NCBI RefSeq assembly: GCF_000426665.1 | Contig: NZ_AUFU01000003.1 | Coordinates: 62,001-126,000 of the forward strand | Reading direction: 5' to 3' | From: Centipeda artemidis DSM 19719 | GTDB taxonomy: Bacteria; Bacillota; Negativicutes; Selenomonadales; Selenomonadaceae | DNA length: 64,000 nt | Shown here: positions 7,711 through 15,436 of the stretch, one piece after another | How the letters are laid out: the number at the start of each line of letters is the position of its first letter | How positions within the stretch are numbered: the first letter of the stretch is position 1 | Position numbers and translations under genes: made by a program | The notes under the pieces: generated by a model | Told to the model about the DNA's origin: nothing | Seen by the model: the letters and a program-made list of their open reading frames with translations, nothing else | The model's database searches: none

Positions 7711-9087
7711 TTACCTAAAGAACGGCATTTTGGGAAGCCCCATGCCGCCGAGTGACGGCATCTTTGGCATTTTCCCCTTGCCCTTCATTTGGTTCATCTT
7801 CTTCATCATCTTGCGCATTTCGCCGAACTGCTTGAGGAGCTTATTGACGTCCTGCACGCGCGTACCGCTGCCCGCAGCGATGCGCTTGCGGCGGCTGCCG
7901 TTGATGATCGTAATGTCCGCGCGTTCCTTCGGGGTCATCGCGCGGATGATTGCCTCGAGACGGCGCATTTCCTTGCCGTCAAGATCGAGCTCTTGATCGC
8001 CGAGCTTTTTCTTCAGACCGCCCATCCCCGGAATCATGCCGAGGATGTTATTCAGCGAACCGAGCTTTTTGATCTGCTGCATCTGCTCAAGGAAGTCATC
8101 GAGTGTGAAGTCGTTCTTGCGGAGCTTCTCCTCCATCTTCTTCGCGTTCTCGAGGTCGAAATTTTCCTGCGCCTTCTCCACGAGGGAGAGCACATCGCCC
8201 ATGCCGAGAATGCGCGACGCCATGCGGTCAGGGTGAAACACCTCAAGCGGGTCGAGCTTTTCGCCCATACCGACGAATTTAACGGGACACCCGGTTACCG
8301 CCTTGATGGAAAGCGCTGCACCGCCGCGCGCATCGCCGTCGAGCTTCGTCATGACGATGCCGTCGAGCCCGAGCGAAGCGTCAAACGCCTCCGCGACGTT
8401 CACTGCCTCCTGCCCTGTCATCGCGTCAACGACGAGCAGGATTTCATGCGGCTGCACGGCCGCCTTGATGTCGCGCAGCTCCTGCATCAGTGTCTCGTCG
8501 ATCTGCAGACGTCCCGCCGTATCAATGATGACTACGTCATTTGCGTGCGCTGCCGAGTACGCGATCGAAGCGCGCGCGATGGCAACGGCATCCTCTTGCC
8601 CCTGCGAAAACACGGGAGCACCGACCTTCTCGCCGATGACCTCGAGCTGCTTGATGGCGGCGGGGCGATAGATATCGTCCGCCACGAGGAGCGGACGTTT
8701 GCCCTGTTTTTTCAGCATGAGGGCGAGCTTGCCCGCCGAGGTCGTCTTACCCGAGCCTTGGAGACCGACGAGCATGATGACCGTCGGCGGGTTTGGGCTG
8801 ATATTGAGCCGGCTCTCCGTCCCGCCCATGAGCTCCGTGAGCTCCTCGTCGACGATCTTGATGACCGCCTGCGCTGCCGTGAGCGTGTCGAGCACTTCCT
8901 GCCCAACGGCGCGTTCCTTGACGCGCTTCACAAAATCCTTAACGACCTTGAAATTGACGTCCGCTTCGAGCAGCGCCATGCGCACCTCGCGCATCGCATC
9001 GTTCACGTCGTCCTCGGTCAGTTTGCCGTGTCCGCGCATTTTCTTAAAGATGCCCTGCAGGCGGTCGGATAGATTCTCAAATATCAT
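7711..9087 (-). CDS. ffh: Signal recognition particle GTPase Ffh
   Basis: 458 residues. N domain, then the G domain with [16 protein letters not shown] near residue 107, [10 protein letters not shown] near 190 and [10 protein letters not shown] near 248. The C-terminal M domain is rich in Met, Gly and Lys ([14 protein letters not shown], then [17 protein letters not shown]) and binds 4.5S RNA and signal sequences. It directs co-translational targeting to the membrane through FtsY. The start overlaps the ylxM stop (ATGA) and has GGAGGAGGTGA upstream. Confidence 0.98.
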   Translation of the reverse strand: MIFENLSDRLQGIFKKMRGHGKLTEDDVNDAMREVRMALLEADVNFKVVKDFVKRVKERAVGQEVLDTLTAAQAVIKIVDEELTELMGGTESRLNISPNPPTVIMLVGLQGSGKTTSAGKLALMLKKQGKRPLLVADDIYRPAAIKQLEVIGEKVGAPVFSQGQEDAVAIARASIAYSAAHANDVVIIDTAGRLQIDETLMQELRDIKAAVQPHEILLVVDAMTGQEAVNVAEAFDASLGLDGIVMTKLDGDARGGAALSIKAVTGCPVKFVGMGEKLDPLEVFHPDRMASRILGMGDVLSLVEKAQENFDLENAKKMEEKLRKNDFTLDDFLEQMQQIKKLGSLNNILGMIPGMGGLKKKLGDQELDLDGKEMRRLEAIIRAMTPKERADITIINGSRRKRIAAGSGTRVQDVNKLLKQFGEMRKMMKKMNQMKGKGKMPKMPSLGGMGLPKMPFFR

Positions 9088-9464
9088 AAACTCACCTCCT
9101 CCTGTTCCGCACTAGTCTCTACATAGCGCCGCAGCGGCGCTATGATATGCTGCACATCCGCAGTTGCGATCGGCTCCTTGAGCGCACACAACTCCTCGTA
9201 GATGCCCGCGAGTTCGCGCTCCTCTGCTGCGCGGCGCGCGCGCAGTCCGAGCCGCTCCTCCATCTCGGCAAGCGCATGCTCAGCGCGGCGGATGCTCTCA
9301 TGTGCCGCCTGCCGCGTGATGCCGAGCGTCTCGCCGATCTCCGCGAGTGAGAAGTCCTCGGCGATGTGCAGGTGCAGACATTCCCGCTGTTTCCCCGTCA
9401 GCAGTGCGCCGTATAGATCGTACAGCTGCGCGAGATCGTAAAGCCGCTCCAAGTCATCCCCCAT
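9084..9464 (-). CDS. ylxM: SRP-associated helix-turn-helix protein YlxM
   Basis: About 126 residues. Starts MGDDLERLYDLAQLYDLYG, followed by LLTGKQRECLHLH and a sigma-4-like HTH (SLAEIGETLGITRQAAHESI). YlxM proteins are always encoded with ffh and stimulate the SRP pathway. An upstream in-frame start at 9536 is excluded: the transcription start predicted from the promoter at 9504-9532 falls near 9497. The Shine-Dalgarno is weak. Confidence 0.9.
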   Translation of the reverse strand: MGDDLERLYDLAQLYDLYGALLTGKQRECLHLHIAEDFSLAEIGETLGITRQAAHESIRRAEHALAEMEERLGLRARRAAEERELAGIYEELCALKEPIATADVQHIIAPLRRYVETSAEQEEVSL

Positions 9465-9503
9465 TCCGACGAAACGCCATACGTTTCCTAAAACACTCTT
9501 CGC

Positions 9504-9532
9504 AGTATAACGGCAAACAAAAACCCTGTCAA
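9504..9532 (-). promoter_or_regulatory. Promoter for ylxM-ffh-rpsP operon
   Basis: Perfect TTGACA, 17-base spacer, TATACT on the minus strand. The -35 hexamer lies inside the stem of the preceding gene's terminator (9521-9553), so terminator and promoter share bases. Confidence 0.85.
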
Positions 9533-9553
9533 GCATTTTTCTTGACAGGGTTT
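9513..9553 (-). terminator. Terminator of the DUF438 gene, overlapping the next promoter
   Basis: AAACCCTGTCAAG and its exact complement form a 13-bp stem around a seven-base loop. On the minus strand TTTTTGTTTG follows. It starts about ten bases after the upstream gene's stop. The other strand also shows a T run (ATTTTTTG), so it could work both ways. Confidence 0.85.
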
Positions 9554-9562
9554 ATTTTTTGC

Positions 9563-11008
9563 TTAGCGGCGGAATTTCTCCAGCGGCTCAGCGTGATCCG
9601 TCACGAACTCCACTGTCCCCATGTAGTCTCCTGCCGCGTCGTAGAGCGCCTGATAGTGGACGCGGATGGGACGCTCGCGGATATATCGGTGCACGATCAT
9701 CTGCGTGCGCTTCTTCGCCTTGAAGTCCGCGATGAGGTTGCGCACCACGGGGATGATCTCGGGCGGATGGCAGTTCATCACATCGCGCCCGAGCGCCGAC
9801 ATGGGACGCGTAAATACCTGTCCCTCGTTGGTAAAGAAGCGTACCGTATCGTTCGCGTCGATGAATGTGATGTCCACGGGCAGCATTTTGAAAATTGCAT
9901 TGAGCTGTTCCATCGACAGCTCGCCCGTCGGGAACTGGAGCTTGCCGTCGGCTGCGCCATCCGCAAGCCGCGCCGCCTCCTGATCGAGCCACGGCTGCGC
10001 CTGCTGCCATGGGGGGATGGCGACGCCGAACGAGACGCCCATATCCGGCAGGTCATGGTACATCCGATACCACTCAATCTCCGTAAAATAACGGAGGCTG
10101 AGTGGGAAAAGAATCTTCTCCTCCTTGAAAATCATCTCGCGGATTCGCTGCGTGAGGGCGCGCAGGCGTGCCTCATACATCGGCAAATTCTCCGAATCCT
10201 CCTTGAGCGCCTTTGTGATCATGCTGAGCTCGCGCTTCATCTCGTCGTCGATGCCCCACATGACCTGCGAGGGACCCGTGACGCCGTAGTCGTAGAGGAT
10301 CGGCATCAGGAGCTCTTCCTTCTTGATATAGTGCATCCGCACATCGCCGAGGGCAAGTACATGCTCGAGCATCACGTCGGTGCGCTTCGCGCTGTCCAGC
10401 TCCGCCTCGATCGCATCGAGCAATGCGCCGAGCGCCGTGTTCTCCTCACGCAGGATCGAGAGCGGATGCCCTTCGGGCAGCGCATCAATGTCGTGGGGGT
10501 CGACGGAAGCCGCCTGCGCATGAATCTCATCGTGCGAGAGCGCCCCCGGAGGCGGTGCGGACGGCGTTCCGTGGAACAGCGCGGAATGCACATCGCAGAG
10601 ACGCTGCACTTCGGTGATCGGCATCCCCTCCTTGATAAGCGTCTGCTCCGCATCCATGATCTCGTGTGCCTCGACATGGCTGAACTCCTCGACGAAATCC
10701 TTACGTACGGATTCCAAGTCCTCGCCGCCCGAGAGCCGCTCGATGAATCCGCGCAGGCGTCCCTGCCGTGTCTGCCGATCGTCGCCGATCACCGTAAAAC
10801 CGTGTTCCTCAAACGTCGCAATGACCTTATTGAGGTCGACGCCCTTGACCGCCGCACCGCGCGGGATCGTCATGATGCGCCCCATCACATTGAGCGCCAC
10901 ATCGCTCGTAATCTCGCGGAACCCAACATCCGCCATGATCTGCCGAACCTCGGGATACTCTCCGACCAAATCGGCGACCGTCTTTTTCAGATCCAAGACC
11001 TTTTCCAT
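9563..11008 (-). CDS. DUF1858/DUF438/hemerythrin/PAS multidomain protein
   Basis: About 481 residues. Domain order by eye: DUF1858-like (1-75: VADLVGEYPEVRQIMADVGF), DUF438 (about 80-150: RLRGFIERLSGGEDLESV, then HVEAHEIMDAEQTLIKEGM), a hemerythrin-type HHE region with spaced His/Glu (MLEHVLALGDVRMHYIKKEE and KEEKILFPLS) at about 225-320, and a C-terminal PAS domain (ITFIDANDTVRFFTN, MGTVEFVTDH). Hemerythrin domains bind a di-iron site that senses or handles oxygen or NO; the PAS may sense redox. It may help an anaerobe cope with oxygen or NO, which is an inference. Start ATG at 11008 has AAGGAG seven bases ahead. It is monocistronic. Confidence 0.88.
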   Translation of the reverse strand: MEKVLDLKKTVADLVGEYPEVRQIMADVGFREITSDVALNVMGRIMTIPRGAAVKGVDLNKVIATFEEHGFTVIGDDRQTRQGRLRGFIERLSGGEDLESVRKDFVEEFSHVEAHEIMDAEQTLIKEGMPITEVQRLCDVHSALFHGTPSAPPPGALSHDEIHAQAASVDPHDIDALPEGHPLSILREENTALGALLDAIEAELDSAKRTDVMLEHVLALGDVRMHYIKKEELLMPILYDYGVTGPSQVMWGIDDEMKRELSMITKALKEDSENLPMYEARLRALTQRIREMIFKEEKILFPLSLRYFTEIEWYRMYHDLPDMGVSFGVAIPPWQQAQPWLDQEAARLADGAADGKLQFPTGELSMEQLNAIFKMLPVDITFIDANDTVRFFTNEGQVFTRPMSALGRDVMNCHPPEIIPVVRNLIADFKAKKRTQMIVHRYIRERPIRVHYQALYDAAGDYMGTVEFVTDHAEPLEKFRR

Positions 11009-11049
11009 CGTCAAACTCCTTATATTATCTCTTGTTATGAATCTAAACT

Positions 11050-11063
11050 ATGTGCACATTATA
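11050..11063 (-). promoter_or_regulatory. Predicted -10 and palindrome ahead of the DUF438 gene
   Basis: A minus-strand TATAAT (11058-11063) abuts a perfect ten-base palindrome ATGTGCACAT (11050-11059). No convincing -35 is seen 16-18 bases upstream, so an activator may be needed. The palindrome overlaps the likely transcription start and could be an operator. Confidence 0.4.
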
Positions 11064-11171
11064 GCGCAGCGTTCCGAAAAAGACTGTAACCTTTGCTACA
11101 GGAAATTAGTTCAATAAAATGAAATTCACGGGGATTTGCTTGCCATAATCTCCCCCCTACATTTTAGGCGC

Positions 11172-11216
11172 TAAATATAAAATAGCCGCGGCATCTGCAC
11201 AAAATGCGGATGCCGC
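11172..11216 (-). terminator. Terminator after exbD
   Basis: GCGGCATC pairs with GATGCCGC, with an inner GCA/TGC continuation. The minus strand then reads GGCTATTTTATATTT. It follows the exbD stop by about 20 bases. Confidence 0.8.
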
Positions 11217-11235
11217 AGCCTTATTGTCGGTTTCG

Positions 11236-11634
11236 TTATTCTGCCGCAAGCCCGAAGCGCGTGATGCCTTCCTTGCGGAATTTATCCAGCAGCTCCATGA
11301 CACCGCTGTAATTCATATCCCCGTCCGCACGCACGACAACGGCGAACTTTGGATTCTTTTGGCTCTCCGTATGCGCGCGGCGCAGGAGCGTCGCCTCATC
11401 GATCTGTTTATCCTCGAGCCAGAGCGTGCCGTCCTTGCGCACGGTGACAAGATAGGTGACGTTCAGCTGCGTCTGCGCGGTCTGCGCCTTCGGCAGGTTG
11501 ACGTCCACGGTCTTGAGGTTCACCATGTAGAGCGTGCTCATGATGAAGAACACGAGCAGGAAAAACATGATGTCGATCATGGGGATGATCATGACCTCGG
11601 GCTTATTAAATGCCCTTCTGTCGCGCAGTCTCAT
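11236..11634 (-). CDS. exbD: ExbD/TolR family biopolymer transport protein
   Basis: 132 residues. Short cytoplasmic N-terminus, then one membrane segment with the conserved aspartate, IIPMIDIMFFLLVFFIMST (residues 17-35), then a periplasmic domain (VNLPKAQTAQ...). With ExbB it forms a proton channel that powers TonB- or Tol-type work at the outer membrane. The start overlaps the exbB stop by four bases. No TonB or receptor gene lies nearby. Confidence 0.92.
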   Translation of the reverse strand: MRLRDRRAFNKPEVMIIPMIDIMFFLLVFFIMSTLYMVNLKTVDVNLPKAQTAQTQLNVTYLVTVRKDGTLWLEDKQIDEATLLRRAHTESQKNPKFAVVVRADGDMNYSGVMELLDKFRKEGITRFGLAAE

Positions 11635-12320
11635 GCCTCATCACCTTCCGCCTGTCCGTCCGCGTGAATGGAGGTCTCGAGAACGCCCTTTACTCCCGCG
11701 GCGCGTGCAAGCTCAATGCGGTTGTTCTCGGCAACGGAGAAACACATCTCCATGTCCGTAACGATGTTCTCAATGCGCTGTGAGAAGTATGCATGCACAG
11801 CCAGTGCGATGATGGCAACGCACAACCCCATTGCCGTGGCGATCAGAGCCTCACCGACGCCGCCTGTGATGGCGGTCGGGTCACCCGCGTCGAGGTTGAA
11901 CACGCTGAACGTCGAGATCATCCCGCTGATCGTGCCCAGCAGACCGAGCAGCGGCGCCATGGTAACGACGACGCTCAGATAATAGAGACGATTGCGGAAT
12001 TTGGACAGCGCAATGCCGGACTGCACCTCCATGTAGGAATTCATCTTGCGCGAATTCTTGCTGTTCTTTGAAATTGCGCTGAACAGAATATCCGAAATAG
12101 AGCCGCGCTTTACCTCTGTCAGCTGCACGGCTTCTTTGAACTGCCCATTCGCAATATGGAGCATAAACGCGTGGGCAAAGCTCCGCCCCGCATCCGCCCC
12201 GGCGAAATAAAGCGCGCGCTCAATGGCGATAAATACGACAAAGATCGACGCCGCCAGCAGGAAGTACATGACCGTACCTCCCTGATGAAAAAAATGTATC
12301 CCCTGTGAAATATAATCCAT
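11631..12320 (-). CDS. exbB: ExbB/TolQ family proton channel protein
   Basis: About 229 residues with three membrane segments: near 12-33 (TVMYFLLAASIFVVFIAI), and a C-terminal pair around 115-195 with LGTISGMISTFSVF and GGVGEALIATAMGLCVAI, the MotA/TolQ/ExbB signature. The ATG at 12320 (MDYISQGIHFFHQ) is preceded by AAAGGA at 12 bases. A GTG three codons earlier and an ATG at 12353 are alternatives. Its presence supports a two-membrane envelope. Confidence 0.9.
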   Translation of the reverse strand: MDYISQGIHFFHQGGTVMYFLLAASIFVVFIAIERALYFAGADAGRSFAHAFMLHIANGQFKEAVQLTEVKRGSISDILFSAISKNSKNSRKMNSYMEVQSGIALSKFRNRLYYLSVVVTMAPLLGLLGTISGMISTFSVFNLDAGDPTAITGGVGEALIATAMGLCVAIIALAVHAYFSQRIENIVTDMEMCFSVAENNRIELARAAGVKGVLETSIHADGQAEGDEA

Positions 12321-12386
12321 AAATGCCACTTTTCCTTTCCGCCGTTCCTCCATGATGGCATCTGTGCCACCCCCGATTGCGTCACT

Positions 12387-12415
12387 ATCTTACTATAATT
12401 TTGCATTTCCGTCAA
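12387..12415 (-). promoter_or_regulatory. Predicted promoter for exbBD
   Basis: Minus-strand TTGACG, 17-base spacer, TAAGAT. Lies back-to-back with the trpD promoter on the other strand. Confidence 0.6.
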
Positions 12416-12465
12416 TGAAAACGGATTTCATTGCATATATACATCCAATGCATTTCACAACAAAA

Positions 12466-12494
12466 TGGAAACTCCGGACATTTTATGCTATAAT
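12466..12494 (+). promoter_or_regulatory. Predicted promoter for trpD and the symporter
   Basis: TGGAAA, 17-base spacer, then TGCTATAAT, that is an extended -10 with a perfect hexamer. Transcription would start about 40 bases before the trpD ATG. Confidence 0.7.
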
Positions 12495-12540
12495 ACTGAC
12501 CTGTATTTAATGATGATACTTTCAAGGGGGGCACACCGCA

Positions 12541-13563
12541 ATGATAAAAGAAGCCATTCAAAAGATCGTGGATAAGAAGGATCTTTACTACGACGAAGCC
12601 TATGCCGTAATGAACGAGATCATGTCGGGAGAAACGTCCGCTGTGGAGAACGCCGCATATCTCGCTGCACTCTCGACCAAAAGCAGCGGCATGGAGACGA
12701 TCGACGAGATCGCAGGCTCAGCTGCGGCGATGCGCAGCCATGCGGAACGCGTGCCACATGACGGCATGGAAGTCATCGACATCGTGGGAACAGGCGGCGA
12801 TCACTCGGGCAGCATTAATGTCTCGACGACCGCCTCCTTCATCGCAGCAGCGGCGGGACTAAAGGTCTGCAAGCACGGCAACCGCGCCGCCTCGTCGAAA
12901 TGCGGGACGGCAGACTGTCTTGAGGCGCTCGGCGTCGCCCTCGATCAGTCTCCTGAAAAGGTGCGTGAGGAGCTTGATACCGTCGGCATGGCATTTCTCT
13001 TTGCCCAACGCTATCATCAGTCAATGAAATACGTCGGTGCGATCCGCCGCGAGCTCGGCATCCGCACAGTGTTCAACATCCTAGGTCCCCTGACGAACCC
13101 GTCGCATCCTGAGTGTATGCTCCTCGGCGTCTACGGCGAGCACCTGCTCCGCCCGCTCGCCCGCGTCCTGCCGACACTCGGTGTGAAGCGTGCACTCATC
13201 GTGCACGGCACGGACGGCATGGACGAGATCTCCATCGGCGCACCGACGAAGATCCGCGAGATTGTGAACGGTCGTGAAAGTGCCTACGAGATCACCCCCG
13301 AAGACTTTGGCATTCCCCTTGCGGATAAATCCGCCATCCGCGGCGGCTCTCCTGAGGATAACGCCGCCGTGACGCGCGGCATTCTCGCAGGAGAGATCAC
13401 GGACGCACGTGCGAACGTCTGCCTGCTCAACGCGGGGGCAGCCGTCTACATCTACGGCGCCGCGCCCTCGATCGCTGAGGGAATCGCAGCCGCGCGGCAA
13501 ACGATTGAAAACGGCAGTGCCGTGTGCAAACTCGAGGACTTTATCCGCCTTTCTAATTCATAA
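12541..13563 (+). CDS. trpD: Anthranilate phosphoribosyltransferase, stand-alone
   Basis: 340 residues. Joins anthranilate to PRPP in tryptophan synthesis. Diagnostic motifs are [15 protein letters not shown] (PRPP loop, near 85-99), [12 protein letters not shown] (near 112) and [12 protein letters not shown] (near 180). No other trp gene is in the window; the next gene is an anion/Na+ symporter 14 bases downstream. TrpD paralogues in the same superfamily (TrpD2/YbiB) lack parts of these motifs. All are intact here, so I keep the TrpD call, but the lonely context leaves room for another substrate. Confidence 0.85.
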   Translation: MIKEAIQKIVDKKDLYYDEAYAVMNEIMSGETSAVENAAYLAALSTKSSGMETIDEIAGSAAAMRSHAERVPHDGMEVIDIVGTGGDHSGSINVSTTASFIAAAAGLKVCKHGNRAASSKCGTADCLEALGVALDQSPEKVREELDTVGMAFLFAQRYHQSMKYVGAIRRELGIRTVFNILGPLTNPSHPECMLLGVYGEHLLRPLARVLPTLGVKRALIVHGTDGMDEISIGAPTKIREIVNGRESAYEITPEDFGIPLADKSAIRGGSPEDNAAVTRGILAGEITDARANVCLLNAGAAVYIYGAAPSIAEGIAAARQTIENGSAVCKLEDFIRLSNS

Positions 13564-13577
13564 GGGGTCTTTCATCT

Positions 13578-14525
13578 ATGCAGCTTTTGGAGCAAATCAG
13601 CAATTTTGTTTCCCGTTTTATGGCGGTATTTGTCATCGCCATCGCCGCCGTTGCCCTTTTTCAGCCGTGGACATTCCTATGGACGGTGCCGTATATCACC
13701 ATTCTCCTGGGCATTGTTATGTTCGGCATGGGCATGACGCTCCGTTTCGAGGATTTTCGGCTCGTATTGGAGCGTCCAAAAGACGTGCTTATCGGCACTG
13801 TCGCTCAGTTCGGCATCATGCCTCTCTTGGCGTGGATACTCGCACATGCTTTTTCCCTGCCGCCTGAGCTCGCCGCAGGCGTGATCCTCGTCGGCACCTG
13901 TCCCGGCGGCACCTCGTCCAACGTCATGACATATCTCGCACGCGGAGACGTCGCACTCTCCGTCTCCATGACGATGGCATCGACGGTTCTCGCGCCGATC
14001 ATGACACCGCTCCTCACACTTTGGCTCGCCGGGCAATGGATTGACATTCCCGCCGGGAAAATGATGATCTCCATTGCGCAAGTCGTCATCGCCCCGATCG
14101 TTCTCGGACTTCTCATCAATCACTTCTTTGAGCGTCCGGTACAAAAGGCGATCAAGGTGCTCCCGCTCATCTCCGTCGTCGCCATCGTCCTCATCGTCGG
14201 AGCTGTCGTCTCGGCAAATGCGGCGCGCATCATGGAGACGGGCGCGCTTATCATGGTCGTCGTCATGTGCCACAACCTGCTCGGCTATGCGCTTGGCTTT
14301 AGCGTTGCAAAGCTCCTGCATATGGACATGGCAAAGGTCAAGGCGGTCTCCATTGAGGTCGGTATGCAGAACTCCGGACTCGCCGCCTCCCTCGCCCTCC
14401 TGCACTTCGGCGCGGCAGCCGCGATCCCCGGCGCGCTCTTCAGCGTATGGCACAACATCTCCGGCTCACTCGCCGCGAATTATCTTTCCTCAAGAATGAA
14501 GAAATCTCCACGCGAAAAAATATAA
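13578..14525 (+). CDS. Bile acid:sodium symporter (BASS) family transporter
   Basis: 315 residues, nine or ten membrane segments, hydrophobic throughout. Family marks: the GMGMTLRFEDF segment near residue 50, then LVGTCPGGTSSNVMTYLARGD near 110 (the Na+-site crossover), and VGMQNSGLAASLALLHF near 260. BASS transporters carry organic anions (bile acids, pyruvate, pantoate and similar) with Na+. The substrate is not predictable. Co-transcribed with trpD. It ends with a strong terminator. Confidence 0.9.
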   Translation: MQLLEQISNFVSRFMAVFVIAIAAVALFQPWTFLWTVPYITILLGIVMFGMGMTLRFEDFRLVLERPKDVLIGTVAQFGIMPLLAWILAHAFSLPPELAAGVILVGTCPGGTSSNVMTYLARGDVALSVSMTMASTVLAPIMTPLLTLWLAGQWIDIPAGKMMISIAQVVIAPIVLGLLINHFFERPVQKAIKVLPLISVVAIVLIVGAVVSANAARIMETGALIMVVVMCHNLLGYALGFSVAKLLHMDMAKVKAVSIEVGMQNSGLAASLALLHFGAAAAIPGALFSVWHNISGSLAANYLSSRMKKSPREKI

Positions 14526-14542
14526 TTGCTAAAATAAATATA

Positions 14543-14590
14543 GGGCTGTAACGAAACAGCGTTTTTCGTACTTTCGTTACAGTCCTTTTC
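14543..14590 (+). terminator. Terminator after the BASS transporter gene
   Basis: A 14-bp stem (GGGCTGTAACGAAA with TTTCGTTACAGTCC, one G-U) followed by TTTTC on the plus strand. Confidence 0.85.
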
Positions 14591-14593
14591 TTG

Positions 14594-14646
14594 ATACAAA
14601 AAAGAGACTGCTGCGTGAAGGTTATTTCCTCCACGCGGCAGTCTCT
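14594..14646 (-). terminator. Terminator after frdB
   Basis: On the minus strand AGAGACTGCCGCGTG pairs with CACGCAGCAGTCTCT (one mismatch), followed by TTTTTTG. It faces the terminator at 14543 in the convergent gap. Confidence 0.85.
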
Positions 14647-14668
14647 TGTTGTCTGAACCGGCTTTGTT

Positions 14669-15421
14669 TTAATGGTTGAACATGTTGCGCAGCGCCTGCT
14701 TGTTGACCTCGCGGTTGAGCTGTGCGAGATGCTGTGTGAGCTTGATGCCCTTCGGGCAGACGCGCTCACAATTCTGGCTGTTGCCGCAGCTCGTGATGCC
14801 GCCCTTCTCCATAAGGACGTTCAGACGCTTCGGCGCGTCGAACTTCCCGAGCGGGTGCATATTAAAGAGCAGCGTCTGTGCTGTCGGTGCGGGGCCGATA
14901 AAGTCGGACTGCGGGCCGACGTTCGGGCACGCTTCGAGACAGCAGCCGCAGGTCATGCAGTGCGACAGCTCGTAGCAGGTCTCCGCCGTGTACGGGTTCT
15001 GAATCGGCGCCTCGCGGTTGTCCCACGAGCCGTCCACCTCGATCCATCCGTGGATGCGCTTGAGACTCTCGAACATGACCGTGCGGTCGATGAGCAGATC
15101 GCGGATGACCGGGAACGTGCGCGCGGGCTGGAGACGAATCGGCTCCGTAAGATTGTCCACGAGCGCACAGCACGCCTGCTGTGCCTTGCCGTTGATGACC
15201 ATCATGCACGCGCCGCAGACCTTTTCGAGACAGTTGCACTCCCATACGGGGGGCGGCACACGCTTGCCGTCAACCGTCACGGGATTCTTCTGAATCTCCA
15301 TCAGCGCCGCAACGACGTTGAGACCGACGCGGTACGCGACTTCAAATTCCTGTGTATAAGGCTTTTCGGTAGGACCGTCCTGCCGCTCGACAATAAAACG
15401 TACTTTTCTCTGTTCTGCCAT
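14669..15421 (-). CDS. frdB: Fumarate reductase/succinate dehydrogenase iron-sulfur subunit
   Basis: 250 residues. Three Fe-S cluster motifs are visible: CNCLEKVCGAC with a distal Cys (2Fe-2S, near 67-90), CMTCGCCLEACP near 152 (4Fe-4S) and CGNSQNCERVCPKGI near 212 (3Fe-4S). It passes electrons between the FrdC haems/quinol and the FrdA flavin. It lies 15 bases after frdA, with GGGAGGA before the ATG. Confidence 0.95.
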   Translation of the reverse strand: MAEQRKVRFIVERQDGPTEKPYTQEFEVAYRVGLNVVAALMEIQKNPVTVDGKRVPPPVWECNCLEKVCGACMMVINGKAQQACCALVDNLTEPIRLQPARTFPVIRDLLIDRTVMFESLKRIHGWIEVDGSWDNREAPIQNPYTAETCYELSHCMTCGCCLEACPNVGPQSDFIGPAPTAQTLLFNMHPLGKFDAPKRLNVLMEKGGITSCGNSQNCERVCPKGIKLTQHLAQLNREVNKQALRNMFNH

Positions 15422-15436
15422 GGCTTCCGTCCTCCC

